55,634 nt of DNA from the NCBI GenBank assembly GCA_017694415.1, contig JADIMW010000067.1, positions 1-55,634 of the forward strand, in the 5' to 3' direction. Numbering within the stretch: the stretch's first letter is position 1; each line of letters opens with the position of its first letter. A program made the translations under genes and the position numbers. Below, one piece after another: positions 23,436 through 34,447 of the stretch. The notes under the pieces are model-generated. The model worked only from the letters and a program-made list of their open reading frames with translations. It had not been told where the DNA came from and searched no databases. The stretch is from Candidatus Caccoplasma merdipullorum (GTDB taxonomy: Bacteria; Bacteroidota; Bacteroidia; Bacteroidales; G3-4614).

Positions 23436-26042
23436 ATGGGCAAGGAAATTAAAGAGATAAAACTGGCGGGCATATCTGCGGCTTTACCTCCGGGTGCATC
23501 GCCCGACGGGGAGTGCTGCGACATGGTGAATATGCGTAACGAAAACGGTGTCTGGCATATTACGGGTGCACCGGAAAAGATAATCGAGACGGACAGCGAC
23601 AAATTGCAGCTTACCGTTATCCACTCAAACATGGGATACAAGCATATAATATGTTATGACGGGACATCTGTTTTTTGGGAAGCTGATGAGAAGGACGGCG
23701 TAATTGCAAGTGTCGGGAAAAAGATTGCCGATATAGACAATGTAAAATCGATGGCTACCAACGGGAATTTTATCGTCGCCGTTACGGGGTGCGAATGTAA
23801 ATACATGCTGTTTATGGATAATGACTATATTTATCTGGGCGGTATGTTTATGCCTGAACTGATGTTCAACTTGAAATATGAGGGGGATGTGAAGTACAAC
23901 AACGGTTTGTTTTATTTTCCGGAAAGGGTTTACAGGGATGATTTGGCTCTTTCGACAAACAACAACACGTTCCTTACAAGCATAATAAAGTCGATGGTTG
24001 ATCAGGCAAAAAGCGATTTTCGAAATGACAACTGCTTTTTGCATCCTTTTCTTGTGCGTTATGCGGTAAGACTGTTCGACGGTACGCATATCTTTCCGTC
24101 TCCGGCTATACTGATGATGCCTATCAACAACTATGTAATAGGTTACTATGAAGCTAAATTGTCATATTCCGACAATAATACTTATGGTTCGCTTTTAATG
24201 GGTATGGATAAATACTCGTTTCAATTTTCATGTTCTAATATTCCGCTTGAGGAATGGGATGAAATAATCGACGGCGTGGATATTTTCATTTCGGACCAGA
24301 AAAATTTTCTGCGGGATACGTCCACTTTTACTTATTGGCTCGAATTGGCGGAGGGCGACAGCAACAAGTTTACAAAAAACATATATTTCGGCTACGATTT
24401 TTTATCGACCGAGGAAAAAATAGACTGGATAAAGGAAGAGTCGCTGTTTTTTAAAGTTGCGTCTTATTCGCTTGCCGAATTGAGAGAAATGGAGAAGAGC
24501 AACGGCAACACTCCTGTTAATATCAGAATAGATACCGACCTTGAATATCTTGTTCAGCAGGAACATCTCGAGATCGATAACTTCACGCTTTTCGACAATG
24601 GGGCGGATACGTCGTTCATATACAATTCGCATCTTCATCTCGGTGGTGTTTACCAATATTTTCCAAAACCGTTCTCGTTATATGTATATGGGATAAGGCA
24701 GGCTCTTTTCGGCGGCAATACGGGGGATGTTGTTCCTGAAGGGTATTCTTGTTTTATTGATGTTACGCTTAAATGTAATGACGGTTTTAAAACTGTTTCG
24801 TCGGAGGTTAATGTGCCTGCGGGGTTCATGTTGTCGCCTTTTATTTCTTATCCCGACAGCAGGGCTACCGAGATGTCTATCCGTCTGGTTCGAGACGGGA
24901 AGGAGTTTTGCCTGACTATCCCTCTGGCTGCTTCGGATGTGGAAAATTCGGCTATTTATGTCGATGCGGCGTTAAAGCCTCTTGTTTTCGGGGTGGAGAC
25001 TGACAGCGACTATATTTTTGAAGAGAAACGTGCATACGAATATTTTCCCAACAGGATAAAGGTTTCCGAAACGGATAATGTAATATTTTTTCCTCAGGAA
25101 CAGACTTATATGGTTTCGGAGGGGAAGATTCTGAAAATGGCGGCTGCCACGAAAGAGTTGTCGCAGGGGCAATACGGGGAGTTCCCGTTATATGTTTTTA
25201 CCGACGAGGGGATATGGGCAATGCAACATGGCAGCGGGGATATTTTGTATGCTTCTCAACACCCCATAAACAGGGATGTGCCTTTGTCGAAGGATGTTAT
25301 TTGCGGTATAGACAACGGGGTGGCTTATGTATCGGAGCACGGTCTTACTGTTTTGTCGGGTTCGGTGAGCAGGGTTATCTGTGTCTCGCACGACGGCAAA
25401 ATGGAAGGATTCGACGAGGTGCGCGTGAAGGGTACGGATTTTGATGTAGTTTGCAACAGCGATATTGCGGGGAACTTCAAGAGGTATCTGTCGGATTCTT
25501 CTGCGGGGTATGATTATGTGAATAATGAGTTGCTGTTCCTTTGCTCGGGGAAAGAGTATTATTATGCTTATAACATGATGTCCAATACGTGGGGCAGAAG
25601 GGTTATCGGTTCTTCGCCGCTAAAGTGCTTTATCAATTCGTATCCCAACTTGTGGATATGTGATGAATCGGGGCAGGTTTTTAATCTTTCATACGAGGAT
25701 AAAGACTCGATAACGCCTTTTGCATTTGTTACCAGAGCGGTTAAGGGGATTCCTTTTTACAGCAAGCAACTCAACGAGTTTATCTTGAACCTGTCGGATT
25801 TTACCGATTCGTCATGTGAAATGCACATTGCCTTATCGGCATCGGAACTTCCGGACAGGGGATTCCGTAATATTTTGCAGGCCGATATTGCTCCGTCGCC
25901 GCGCGATACCGTAAGGTTTCCTCTGCATACCCGACCGTTCAAGTTCTTCAGGTTGTCCATATCCGGAAACGGCAAACAGGATTCTTGCTTGAACTGTATG
26001 ATTTTGGCTCTTACCCCGAAATATACAGGTAAATTCCGTTAG
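23436..26042 (+). CDS. Large probable virion (tail/stabilisation) protein
   Basis: From the start at 23436 (MGKEIKEIK) the product has 868 residues. It is beta-rich with no signal peptide. It opens with L-P-P-G-A-S-P-D-G-E-C-C-D-M-V-N-M-R-N-E-N-G-V-W and has repeated strand-turn units (for example Y-V-S-E-H-G-L-T-V-L-S-G-S-V-S-R), suggesting a propeller-like body. Similar openings occur in large tail or stabilisation proteins of short-tailed Bacteroidetes phages, as far as I recall. The phage role is inferred mainly from its pairing with the portal gene. It is intact and converges on sufS with only 20 bp between stops. It could instead be an unrelated large beta-protein. Confidence 0.6.
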   Translation: MGKEIKEIKLAGISAALPPGASPDGECCDMVNMRNENGVWHITGAPEKIIETDSDKLQLTVIHSNMGYKHIICYDGTSVFWEADEKDGVIASVGKKIADIDNVKSMATNGNFIVAVTGCECKYMLFMDNDYIYLGGMFMPELMFNLKYEGDVKYNNGLFYFPERVYRDDLALSTNNNTFLTSIIKSMVDQAKSDFRNDNCFLHPFLVRYAVRLFDGTHIFPSPAILMMPINNYVIGYYEAKLSYSDNNTYGSLLMGMDKYSFQFSCSNIPLEEWDEIIDGVDIFISDQKNFLRDTSTFTYWLELAEGDSNKFTKNIYFGYDFLSTEEKIDWIKEESLFFKVASYSLAELREMEKSNGNTPVNIRIDTDLEYLVQQEHLEIDNFTLFDNGADTSFIYNSHLHLGGVYQYFPKPFSLYVYGIRQALFGGNTGDVVPEGYSCFIDVTLKCNDGFKTVSSEVNVPAGFMLSPFISYPDSRATEMSIRLVRDGKEFCLTIPLAASDVENSAIYVDAALKPLVFGVETDSDYIFEEKRAYEYFPNRIKVSETDNVIFFPQEQTYMVSEGKILKMAAATKELSQGQYGEFPLYVFTDEGIWAMQHGSGDILYASQHPINRDVPLSKDVICGIDNGVAYVSEHGLTVLSGSVSRVICVSHDGKMEGFDEVRVKGTDFDVVCNSDIAGNFKRYLSDSSAGYDYVNNELLFLCSGKEYYYAYNMMSNTWGRRVIGSSPLKCFINSYPNLWICDESGQVFNLSYEDKDSITPFAFVTRAVKGIPFYSKQLNEFILNLSDFTDSSCEMHIALSASELPDRGFRNILQADIAPSPRDTVRFPLHTRPFKFFRLSISGNGKQDSCLNCMILALTPKYTGKFR

Positions 26043-26062
26043 TTCCGGCGGGACGGTGGTTA

Positions 26063-27289
26063 TCAGCGTCGCAGCATATCCACGCTCTTTTTGAGTGCGG
26101 ATATGCAGGCGTCGCATTCTTGTATGGTGTTGTACATGCCGAATGAGATGCGTACCACTCCGGGAACGCCGAGTATGTCCATAAGCGGCTGGGCGCAAAG
26201 GTGTCCGGTGCGTACGGCAACGCCCTGCTTGTCGAGCAGCATCCCTACGTCGTACGGATGTGTTCCTTCTACCACAAATGATATTACGCCTCCTTTGCCG
26301 GGTGCCTCGCCGAATATCTTCATGCCTTGTATGGCTTTCATCTTTTCGGTGGTGTATTTCATCAATTCTTCTTCGTGGCGGCGGATGTTGTCCATTCCCA
26401 CGGCATCGGCATAGTCGAGTGCGGCTATTGTGGCTATTACTCCGATATAATCGGGCGTACCGGCCTCGAATTTGAACGGAAGCTCGTTGAAGGTGGTTTT
26501 TTGAAAGGTTACGTGTCCTATCATCTCGCCTCCGCCCTGATACGGGGGGATTGCGTCGAGCAGTTTTTCTTTGCCGTAAAGGACGCCTATTCCTGTAGGA
26601 CCGTATATTTTATGCGCGGAGAAGGCATAGAAATCGGCATCCATATCCTGCACGTCGATTTTCTGGTGGGGTACTCCCTGCGCTCCGTCTATCAATACCG
26701 GTATATTGCGGGAATGGGCTTCTGCTATTATCTCTTTTACGGGGTTTACCGTCCCGAGAACGTTGGAGACGTGGGCTACCGACACGAGTTTAGTCTTTTC
26801 GTCCATCATCGTCCTGAATGCCTCCATATTCATCTCTCCGAGGGGGGTGAGGGGGACTACTCTTATCTCTATCTTTTTCCGCATGGAGAGCAGCTGCCAC
26901 GGTACTATGTTGGCGTGGTGCTCCATGGCGGTAATTACTATGTTGTCGCCTTCGTTTATGAACGCTTCGCCGAATGATGAGGCTACGAGGTTTATCGATT
27001 CGGTGGTTCCTCGGGTGAATATTATTTCGCGGCTTTTGTCTGCGTTTATGAATTTGCGTACGCGTTCGCGCCCTGCTTCGTGTCCTTCGGTGGAGAGCTG
27101 GCTTAAACGGTGGACTCCGCGATGTACGTTTGCGTTTATCTTTTTGTACGATTCGGATATTGTGTCTATGACCGACAACGGCTTTTGTGTTGTTGCGGCA
27201 TTGTCGAAGTAAATCAACTCTTTTCCGTATATCTTGGAATCGAGTATGGGAAAGTCTTTTCGTATCGAATCGGTGTCTATCTGCTGCAT
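26063..27289 (-). CDS. sufS: Cysteine desulfurase SufS
   Basis: The 408-residue PLP enzyme (start MQQIDTDS at 27289) releases sulfur from cysteine as an enzyme persulfide for Fe-S assembly. It shows the PLP Lys motif F-S-A-H-K-I-Y-G-P-T-G, the N-A-A-T-T-Q-K-P start and the group II catalytic Cys in R-T-G-H-L-C-A-Q-P. It is the last gene of sufBCDS, 7 bp after sufD. No sufE or sufU follows in this window. Confidence 0.97.
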   Translation of the reverse strand: MQQIDTDSIRKDFPILDSKIYGKELIYFDNAATTQKPLSVIDTISESYKKINANVHRGVHRLSQLSTEGHEAGRERVRKFINADKSREIIFTRGTTESINLVASSFGEAFINEGDNIVITAMEHHANIVPWQLLSMRKKIEIRVVPLTPLGEMNMEAFRTMMDEKTKLVSVAHVSNVLGTVNPVKEIIAEAHSRNIPVLIDGAQGVPHQKIDVQDMDADFYAFSAHKIYGPTGIGVLYGKEKLLDAIPPYQGGGEMIGHVTFQKTTFNELPFKFEAGTPDYIGVIATIAALDYADAVGMDNIRRHEEELMKYTTEKMKAIQGMKIFGEAPGKGGVISFVVEGTHPYDVGMLLDKQGVAVRTGHLCAQPLMDILGVPGVVRISFGMYNTIQECDACISALKKSVDMLRR

Positions 27290-27296
27290 GGTTCGG

Positions 27297-28628
27297 TTAT
27301 TTACACATTGCACACCCTTCGCATCGGTCTATTCCTCCGCGAAGGCGGTTGTCGATTAGATAGGTGAGGCGTTCTTTGAGCGGCGCCAACCGGACTTTTT
27401 CTATTATGTCGCCCGTAAATGCGAGCATCAGCATCATTCGCGCTTCGGCTTCGGGGATACCTCGCTGACGGAGATAGAAGAGCGCGGATTCGTCCAGTTG
27501 TCCTACGGTGGCTCCGTGCCCGCACTTTACATCGTCGGCATAGATTTCGAGCTGCGGCTCGGTATATACGTGTGCCGAGGGGGAGAGGCTTATGTTCTTG
27601 TTTGTCTGCCGCGCCACGCTTTTGTCGGCTCTGTTTTCTACTATTATGCTTCCTTTGAATATGGCTGTTGCTTCTTCGTCGAGGATGTATTTGAAGAGTT
27701 CATTGCTGGTACAGCGCGGGGCTATGTGCCTTATGCGGGTGTAATTGTCTATCTTCTGCGTCTTGTCGGCGATTCCCATGCCTACGAGTTCTATCTCTGC
27801 TCCTTCGCCTGCCAGCGATATGTCGTAGTTGTTTCGCGTAATGCCGTTATGCAGGGTTATGGTGTCGAGCAGGAGGCGCGACATGGCTTGTTGCTCGGCA
27901 AAGAGCGAGGCTACCCGCGAGGCTTTAAGCGTTGTTTCTTCTACTTCGTAATATTGCAACGATGCTCCTTCTTCGGCGTATATCTCGGTTACTTGCGTTG
28001 AGAGTGTGCCGGCGGCCGAGAAGTTATGGTCGCATACGAGTATCTCGCCTTCTGCTCCGCGACCGGCAACTATCAGCAAGCGACGGTTGGTCATAAGCGG
28101 TTCGGGGCTTTGCATGATATTGACTATCTGCAACGGCATTGTCATTTTTACGCCGTCGGGTATATGGATGAATAGCCCGTCTTGTGCCAGTGCGGTATTA
28201 AGGGCGACTGTGCCGTCGGCGGATTTCGACGAGAGACGCCCGTAATATTTCGATATGATTTCGGGGTATGCCGAGCATGCTTCGCGAATAGTTGTTATGA
28301 TTGCCCCGCTTTTGTTCTCGGTGATATGAACCGACGGGACATCGCCTATGACGTATGCGGTAAGGGGTTTCATCCCGGGCACGCTGCACCGGTACATTTC
28401 GCCTGAAACGCGCAATCCGAGGCGTTTGAAGTTCAGCCCGTAATCGGGTGCGTACAACGACTGCATGTCGATGTGTCTGTAATCTTCATGCTTGCCTGTG
28501 GGGATGCCGTTCTGCTTCAGGGTTTCGACGGCGGCACTTCTCATGGCATTTATCTGCCCGGCCGAGTTTTCGTCTATGAGGGTTCGGTGTGCAGACAGCA
28601 GCTCTATGTATTGTTTTTCGGCTCCCAT
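27297..28628 (-). CDS. sufD: Fe-S cluster assembly protein SufD
   Basis: The 443-residue protein is the SufD partner of the SufBC2D scaffold. It has the beta-helix core with H-I-P-D-G-V-K-M-T-M-P-L-Q-I and the C-terminal A-D-D-V-K-C-G-H-G-A-T-V-G-Q-L-D-E, including the conserved His. A further Cys-rich C-terminus (C-E-G-C-A-M-C) is visible. The start codon immediately adjoins the sufC stop codon, so translation is likely coupled. Confidence 0.95.
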   Translation of the reverse strand: MGAEKQYIELLSAHRTLIDENSAGQINAMRSAAVETLKQNGIPTGKHEDYRHIDMQSLYAPDYGLNFKRLGLRVSGEMYRCSVPGMKPLTAYVIGDVPSVHITENKSGAIITTIREACSAYPEIISKYYGRLSSKSADGTVALNTALAQDGLFIHIPDGVKMTMPLQIVNIMQSPEPLMTNRRLLIVAGRGAEGEILVCDHNFSAAGTLSTQVTEIYAEEGASLQYYEVEETTLKASRVASLFAEQQAMSRLLLDTITLHNGITRNNYDISLAGEGAEIELVGMGIADKTQKIDNYTRIRHIAPRCTSNELFKYILDEEATAIFKGSIIVENRADKSVARQTNKNISLSPSAHVYTEPQLEIYADDVKCGHGATVGQLDESALFYLRQRGIPEAEARMMLMLAFTGDIIEKVRLAPLKERLTYLIDNRLRGGIDRCEGCAMCK

Positions 28629-29393
28629 TTATTTTTCTTTTTCGTCTATTTCGCGTTTTATCCAGTCGTATCCTTTTTCTTCCAGTTCGAGTGCGAGCTC
28701 GGGCCCTCCTGATTTTACGATGCGCCCTTTGTACAGGACGTGTACGTAGTCGGGGGCTATGTAGTCGAGCAACCTCTGGTAGTGTGTTATTACTATCGTG
28801 GCGTTTTTATCGGTGCGCAACTTGTTTACTCCGCCCGATACGATTCGCAGGGCGTCTATGTCCAACCCGCTGTCGGTTTCATCCAGTATGGAGAGACGGG
28901 GCTGCAACATGGCCATCTGGAATATTTCATTGCGTTTCTTTTCTCCGCCGGAGAATCCTTCGTTTACGGAACGGCCGGCAAGTTTGTTGTCGAGCTCTAC
29001 ATATTCGCGTTTTTCGCGCATGATTCTGAGGAAGTCGGTTGCGGACAACGGTTCTTCTCCGCGGTATTTGCGCTGTTCGTTTAATGCGGCGCGCATAAAA
29101 TTAACCATGCTGACGCCGGGTATTTCTACCGGATACTGGAAACTGAGGAAGAGCCCTTCGTGTGAACGGTCTTCGGGCGAGAGGGAAAGGAGGTCTTTAC
29201 CGCAAAATTTTACTTCGCCTCCTGTGGGGGTGTATAAGGGATTGCCTGCGAGGACTGATGCGAAGGTGCTTTTTCCGGAACCGTTCGGCCCCATTATTGC
29301 ATGTACTTCTCCTTCGTTTACTGTAAGATTTATTCCTTTCAGTATTTCCTTGTCTCCTATTTTGGCTCGCAGATTTTTTACTTCTAACAACAT
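28629..29393 (-). CDS. sufC: Fe-S cluster assembly ATPase SufC
   Basis: The 254-residue ABC ATPase of the SUF complex has Walker A G-P-N-G-S-G-K-S, signature F-S-G-G-E-K-K-R-N-E, Walker B in S-I-L-D-E-T-D-S-G-L-D and the H-loop I-T-H-Y-Q-R-L-L. It energises the SufBC2D scaffold in the cytosol. It follows sufB by about 100 bp. Confidence 0.97.
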   Translation of the reverse strand: MLLEVKNLRAKIGDKEILKGINLTVNEGEVHAIMGPNGSGKSTFASVLAGNPLYTPTGGEVKFCGKDLLSLSPEDRSHEGLFLSFQYPVEIPGVSMVNFMRAALNEQRKYRGEEPLSATDFLRIMREKREYVELDNKLAGRSVNEGFSGGEKKRNEIFQMAMLQPRLSILDETDSGLDIDALRIVSGGVNKLRTDKNATIVITHYQRLLDYIAPDYVHVLYKGRIVKSGGPELALELEEKGYDWIKREIDEKEK

Positions 29394-29492
29394 GGTTCTT
29401 TTATTGTTTTTCTTTTTTGTTTTTTCTCCGTATTGGGATTGTCGTTTTTTTGTCTTTCGGACGGCCGTCGTGCCGCTATCGTCCCGACCGGC

Positions 29493-30944
29493 CTACCCTA
29501 CTCCTCCTTCGAGCGATATTTGCAACAGCTTCTGGGCTTCTACGGCGAACTCCATCGGAAGTTTGTTCATGACTTCTTTGGCGTACCCGTTTACTATAAG
29601 GGCTATGGCTTCTTCGGTGGGTATGCCGCGCTGGTTGCAGTAGAATATCTGTTCTTCGTTTATCTTCGACGTGGTGGCTTCGTGCTCGACTACCGCCGTT
29701 TTGTTCTTTATGTCGATGTACGGGAACGTGTGCGCTCCGCAGTCGGGCGACAACAGCAGGCTGTCGCACTGGGTGTAGTTGCGGGCGTTCTCGGCGGTGG
29801 GCGCTACGCGTATGAGTCCGCGATAGCTGTTCTGGCTGCGCCCCGACGATATCCCTTTTGATACTACCGTGCTGCGGGTGTTGCGCCCTATATGTATCAT
29901 CTTGGTACCGGTATCGGCCTGCTGGTAGTTGTTGGTTACTGCCACGGAATAGAATTCGCCTACGGCGTTGTCGCCGGCGAGTATGCAGCTCGGGTACTTC
30001 CATGTTATGGCTGAACCTGTCTCTACTTGCGTCCACGAGAGTTTTGCGTTGTCGCGGCATATTCCGCGCTTGGTTACGAAGTTATATACGCCGCCTTTTC
30101 CGTCTTTGTCGCCGGGAAACCAGTTTTGTACGGTGGAATATTTTACTTCGGCCCGGTCGTTTACCACTATCTCTACTATTGCTGCGTGCAGCTGGTTTTC
30201 GTCGCGCATCGGTGCGGTGCACCCTTCGAGATAGCTTACATAACTCTCTTCATCGGCTACGATTAGGGTGCGTTCGAACTGGCCTGTTCCCATGGCGTTT
30301 ATGCGGAAATAGGTGGAGAGTTCCATCGGACACCGTACGCCTTTGGGTATATATACGAATGATCCGTCGCTGAATACGGCCGAGTTGAGCGCGGCAAAGA
30401 AATTGTCGCGATAGGGTACGACGCTTCCCAGATAGCGTTTTACCAAATCGGGGTATTCTTTTACGGCTTCGTTGAAGGAGCAGAATATTACGCCCAGTTC
30501 GGCGAGTTTTTCGCGGTATGTGGTGCGTACCGATACGCTGTCCATTACGGCATCGACGGCTACTCCGGTAAGTTTTAACCTCTCTTCGAGGGGTATTCCC
30601 AGTTTGTCGAACGTCTTTATTATTTCGGGATCGACTTCATCGAGGCTTTTGGGGGCGTTCTTGGTTTTGGGAGCAGCATAGTAGCTTATCGCCTGATAGT
30701 CTATTTCGGGTATGTCGAGGTGTGCCCATCGGGGCATTTCCATACTTTTCCAATATTGGTAGGCTTTCAGACGGAATTCGAGCAACCACTCGGGTTCTCC
30801 TTTTTTTCGGGAGATTTCTTCTATTACTTTTTCGTTGAGTCCTACGGGTAGAATGTCGGTGTCTATCTCCGTGGTGAATCCGTACCGGTATTCGCCCGTG
30901 GTAACATCGTTTATTATATCTTTTTCTTTGTTCTCCTTTTCCAT
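29493..30944 (-). CDS. sufB: Fe-S cluster assembly protein SufB
   Basis: The 483-residue scaffold subunit (start MEKENKEK at 30944; MINANTF at 30965 is possible) has the SufB signatures [30 protein letters not shown] and the C-terminal [11 protein letters not shown]. It is the first suf gene and follows cvpA by 67 bp, continuing the rimP-nusA-infB-cvpA gene string. Confidence 0.97.
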   Translation of the reverse strand: MEKENKEKDIINDVTTGEYRYGFTTEIDTDILPVGLNEKVIEEISRKKGEPEWLLEFRLKAYQYWKSMEMPRWAHLDIPEIDYQAISYYAAPKTKNAPKSLDEVDPEIIKTFDKLGIPLEERLKLTGVAVDAVMDSVSVRTTYREKLAELGVIFCSFNEAVKEYPDLVKRYLGSVVPYRDNFFAALNSAVFSDGSFVYIPKGVRCPMELSTYFRINAMGTGQFERTLIVADEESYVSYLEGCTAPMRDENQLHAAIVEIVVNDRAEVKYSTVQNWFPGDKDGKGGVYNFVTKRGICRDNAKLSWTQVETGSAITWKYPSCILAGDNAVGEFYSVAVTNNYQQADTGTKMIHIGRNTRSTVVSKGISSGRSQNSYRGLIRVAPTAENARNYTQCDSLLLSPDCGAHTFPYIDIKNKTAVVEHEATTSKINEEQIFYCNQRGIPTEEAIALIVNGYAKEVMNKLPMEFAVEAQKLLQISLEGGVG

Positions 30945-31011
30945 AAACGTATTGGCATTTATCAATGCCGGATATTTAGAAACAGTCGGCCGCAGAGTTT
31001 GGTTCTTCGTC

Positions 31012-31509
31012 TTATTCGATTAGCTGTGTTCCGGTTTCTTCGGCATATCCGATGACGAGCGGCGCGAATCTTATGACTTTATCGTATGTTACGCCTGTCG
31101 GTGCCGGAGCAGCATTTCCGCTGATAAATTCGTATCCTATCTTGTATATGTTCAGCAGGAGGCTTATCACCAGCAGGTATTTGACTGTTCCGAACAGTGC
31201 GCCGCACAATCTGTCGAGCCACCCGACTTTAAATGTTGTCGCTGTCTTGTGTATCAGGTGTCCGGCTATATATGTAAGCAGGAATATCAGCACAAATGCC
31301 AATATCGTGGCGGAACGCAGTCCCAAATGCCAATTGTCTCCGGATATGAACGCAAGAAATTCTATCAGCAACGGGGCTGTCATCGACGAGAATACTATCC
31401 CGAGTATTACGCCCAGCAATACTCCCAACTGCCGTACCAGCCCTGTTATGTAGCCTCGCACTAATGCAAACAGCAGTATTGCCACTATTACTATGTCGAA
31501 TACGCTCAT
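31012..31509 (-). CDS. cvpA: CvpA family membrane protein
   Basis: The 165-residue product has four predicted transmembrane helices and the family opening [19 protein letters not shown]. CvpA in E. coli is linked to colicin V production and bile tolerance; the molecular role is unsettled. The gene lies between infB and sufB, as is common in Bacteroidales. Confidence 0.9.
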   Translation of the reverse strand: MSVFDIVIVAILLFALVRGYITGLVRQLGVLLGVILGIVFSSMTAPLLIEFLAFISGDNWHLGLRSATILAFVLIFLLTYIAGHLIHKTATTFKVGWLDRLCGALFGTVKYLLVISLLLNIYKIGYEFISGNAAPAPTGVTYDKVIRFAPLVIGYAEETGTQLIE

Positions 31510-31570
31510 TTTCTGTTCGGAAGCCGTACTTGCTCCTTTTTTGCCGGGTTTATTCTTGCCGACCGTGTGT

Positions 31571-34390
31571 TTACAATGTCTGCTTTACTTCTACTTCTTC
31601 GTACGATTCGATTATGTCGCCTACTTTTATGTCGTTGTAGTTGGCTATGCTCAAACCGCATTCATACCCGGTGGAGACTTCTTTTACATCGTCTTTCATT
31701 CTCTTGAGCGATGCCAGCTCGCCGGTGTATATTACTATTCCGTCGCGTATCAGACGTACTTTGTTGCCTCGTTTTATCTTTCCTTCTTTTACCGCACATC
31801 CTGCTACTGTTCCGACTTTGGATATGTGGAATGTTTCGCGGACTTCTACGGTTGAGGTTATCTCTTCTTTTATTTCGGGCGACAACATTCCTTCCATTGC
31901 GGCCTTGACTTCTTCTATTGCATCGTATATGACTGAATAGAGCCTTATATCGACGCCTTCGCGCTCGGCTTCTTTGCGTGCGGCCATGGACGGACGTACC
32001 TGAAACCCTATTATTATGGCGTCGGATGCGGCGGCAAGGGTTACGTCGGATTCGGATATTTGTCCTACGCCTTGATGTATTACGTTTACTTGTATGTGTT
32101 CGGTGGAGAGACGTATGAGTGAATCGCTCAATGCTTCTACCGAGCCGTCCACGTCGGCTTTTACAACTACGTTCAACTGCTGGAAATTGCCTATTGCTAT
32201 GCGGCGGCCTATGTCGTCGAGGGTTAGACGCTTGTGGGTTCGGAGTCCCAACTCGCGCTGCAACTGCTCGCGCTTGTTGGCCAGCTCGCGGGCTTCCTGC
32301 TCGGTGTCGAGTACGTTGAACTCGTCGCCTGCCTGCGGTGCGCCGTTGAATCCGAGTATCAGCGCCGGGGCTGCCGGTCCTGCTTCGGTTATCTTGGTGT
32401 TGCGCTCGTTGAACATGGCTCTTACTCTTCCGTAATGACGGCCTGCGAGGACTATGTCGCCGACGTGCAATGTTCCGTTTTCAACGAGTACGGTGGCTAC
32501 GTATCCGCGCCCTTTGTCGAGGGTGGATTCTATTATGGAGCCGCGTGCCCGTGCATCGGGGTTTGCTTTTAAATCGAGCATCTCGGCTTCGAGCAGGACT
32601 TTTTCCATCAATTCGTTTACGCCTGTTCCTTTTTTTGCCGATATGTCTTGCGACTGGTATTTTCCGCCCCAATCTTCTACGAGGTAGTTCATGTTGGCCA
32701 ATTCTTCTTTTATCTTCTCGGGATTGGCGTTGGGCTTGTCTATCTTGTTTATGGCAAAGACTATGGGTACGCCTGCTGCGGCGGCATGGTTTATGGCTTC
32801 TACCGTCTGCGGCATGACGTTGTCGTCGGCTGCCACTATGATGATTGCTATGTCGGTTACTTTTGCTCCGCGGGCTCGCATAGCGGTAAATGCTTCGTGT
32901 CCGGGGGTATCGAGGAAGGTTATGCGGCGACCGTCCTCGAGTACTACATTGTACGCGCCTATGTGCTGGGTTATTCCGCCGGCTTCGCCTGCTATGACGT
33001 TGGAGTTGCGGATGTAGTCGAGCAGCGAGGTTTTTCCGTGATCGACGTGTCCCATGACGGTTACAATGGGCGGACGGGGCCGGAGGTCTTCTTCGTTGTC
33101 TTCGGAGCGTTCTATGGACGATACGACATCGGCGCTTACGTATTCGGTCTTGAACCCGAACTCGTCGGCTACGATGTTTATCGTCTCGGCGTCGAGACGC
33201 TGGTTTATCGAAACCATCATGCCGATACTCATGCAGGTTGAGATTACCTTGTTTACTTCTACTCCCATCATAACGGCCAGATCGTTGGCGGTTACGAACT
33301 CGGTTATCTTAAGTATCTTGCTTTCGAGACGCTCTTGTTCGGCCAGTTCCTGTTCTCTTATGTTGTAGGCTTCGCGTTTTTCCTTGCGCCATTTTGCGCT
33401 TTTTTTCTGCGCGCTCCCTTTTGACGTGAGGCGTGCGAGGGTTTCTTTTACCTGCCGCTGTACGTCTTCTTCGGAGACTTCGACTTTCAGCGGGCGTTGG
33501 GGTTTTCCTTTCTGCTGTTTGGAGAAACGCTGCCGTCCGTCGCCTGATACGATATTGGGACTTGTTATGTCGATTTTGTCTTTTTGTATTCTTTTGCGCT
33601 TTTTACGTTCGCCGTCGGGCGCAGTGTTTATTCCTGCGGGACGTTTGAACATTTCGCTGCGCTGTTTTTCTTTTTCTTCGCGCTCTTTCTGGCGTTCTTC
33701 TTTGCTCTTCTTTTGGGGGCGCGTCTTTTGGTTTATCGAATCGAGGTCAATCTTGCCTACGATATTGAACGATGTGGTTGGTGCGGGATGACCTAAATTG
33801 AAAACTTCTTCTTTTGTGTTTTTGGTTTCTTCTTTTTCGGAAGGTTCGTTTTCTTCGGGTTTATTTCCGCTTTCTTTTGTTTCCGGCTCATCGTCCGCCT
33901 TGGTGTCCGCTACGGCATCGGGTTCGTCCTGCTCGGGTATTGCCGATACGGGTTCTTCTTCCTCTTCGGTGTCGGCGATTTTTTCTTCGGGCGCTTCTTC
34001 TGCCGGTTTGGACGGTTTGCGGTTCTCCAACGCATCGAGGTCGATTTTGCCTACGGTCTTGAACTGTAATTTTACGGTATCGCCTGCCGTTACTACTTTA
34101 TCGGAGGCTTCGGCCTTAGGTTGCTCTTTTGCCTGCGTCTCTTTTGGTGCGTGTTCGCGGGCGGCTGATGCTCCTTTGTCCTTGTTGTGCCGGTCCTGGA
34201 ATATCTTTTCCGATTCGAGTTTCAGGTTTTTGTCTGTGCTGAACTCGGTTACTAAAAGGTTGTACTGTTCTTCCGTAATTTTGGTGTTGGGGCCGAAATC
34301 GTCGGTGTTGTATCCTTTTTTCTGCAAGAATGCAACCAGTGTCTGTATCCCTACGTTTAAATCGCGTGTTACTTTATTTAGTCTTATCAT
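31571..34390 (-). CDS. infB: Translation initiation factor IF-2
   Basis: The 939-residue GTPase delivers initiator tRNA to the 30S subunit. It has an IF2-N domain (residues 1-55), a long charged linker rich in Glu, Lys and Pro (about 60-330), a second IF2-N domain, then the G domain with [18 protein letters not shown] and N-K-I-D-K-P, and domains II-IV. It lies 57 bp after nusA in the classic rimP-nusA-infB order. Confidence 0.98.
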   Translation of the reverse strand: MIRLNKVTRDLNVGIQTLVAFLQKKGYNTDDFGPNTKITEEQYNLLVTEFSTDKNLKLESEKIFQDRHNKDKGASAAREHAPKETQAKEQPKAEASDKVVTAGDTVKLQFKTVGKIDLDALENRKPSKPAEEAPEEKIADTEEEEEPVSAIPEQDEPDAVADTKADDEPETKESGNKPEENEPSEKEETKNTKEEVFNLGHPAPTTSFNIVGKIDLDSINQKTRPQKKSKEERQKEREEKEKQRSEMFKRPAGINTAPDGERKKRKRIQKDKIDITSPNIVSGDGRQRFSKQQKGKPQRPLKVEVSEEDVQRQVKETLARLTSKGSAQKKSAKWRKEKREAYNIREQELAEQERLESKILKITEFVTANDLAVMMGVEVNKVISTCMSIGMMVSINQRLDAETINIVADEFGFKTEYVSADVVSSIERSEDNEEDLRPRPPIVTVMGHVDHGKTSLLDYIRNSNVIAGEAGGITQHIGAYNVVLEDGRRITFLDTPGHEAFTAMRARGAKVTDIAIIIVAADDNVMPQTVEAINHAAAAGVPIVFAINKIDKPNANPEKIKEELANMNYLVEDWGGKYQSQDISAKKGTGVNELMEKVLLEAEMLDLKANPDARARGSIIESTLDKGRGYVATVLVENGTLHVGDIVLAGRHYGRVRAMFNERNTKITEAGPAAPALILGFNGAPQAGDEFNVLDTEQEARELANKREQLQRELGLRTHKRLTLDDIGRRIAIGNFQQLNVVVKADVDGSVEALSDSLIRLSTEHIQVNVIHQGVGQISESDVTLAAASDAIIIGFQVRPSMAARKEAEREGVDIRLYSVIYDAIEEVKAAMEGMLSPEIKEEITSTVEVRETFHISKVGTVAGCAVKEGKIKRGNKVRLIRDGIVIYTGELASLKRMKDDVKEVSTGYECGLSIANYNDIKVGDIIESYEEVEVKQTL

Positions 34391-34447
34391 ACTTTATTGT
34401 TTTTTATTGAGGAAGTGAAAGGGGGCGTCCGATGTTTGCCTTCGGCT

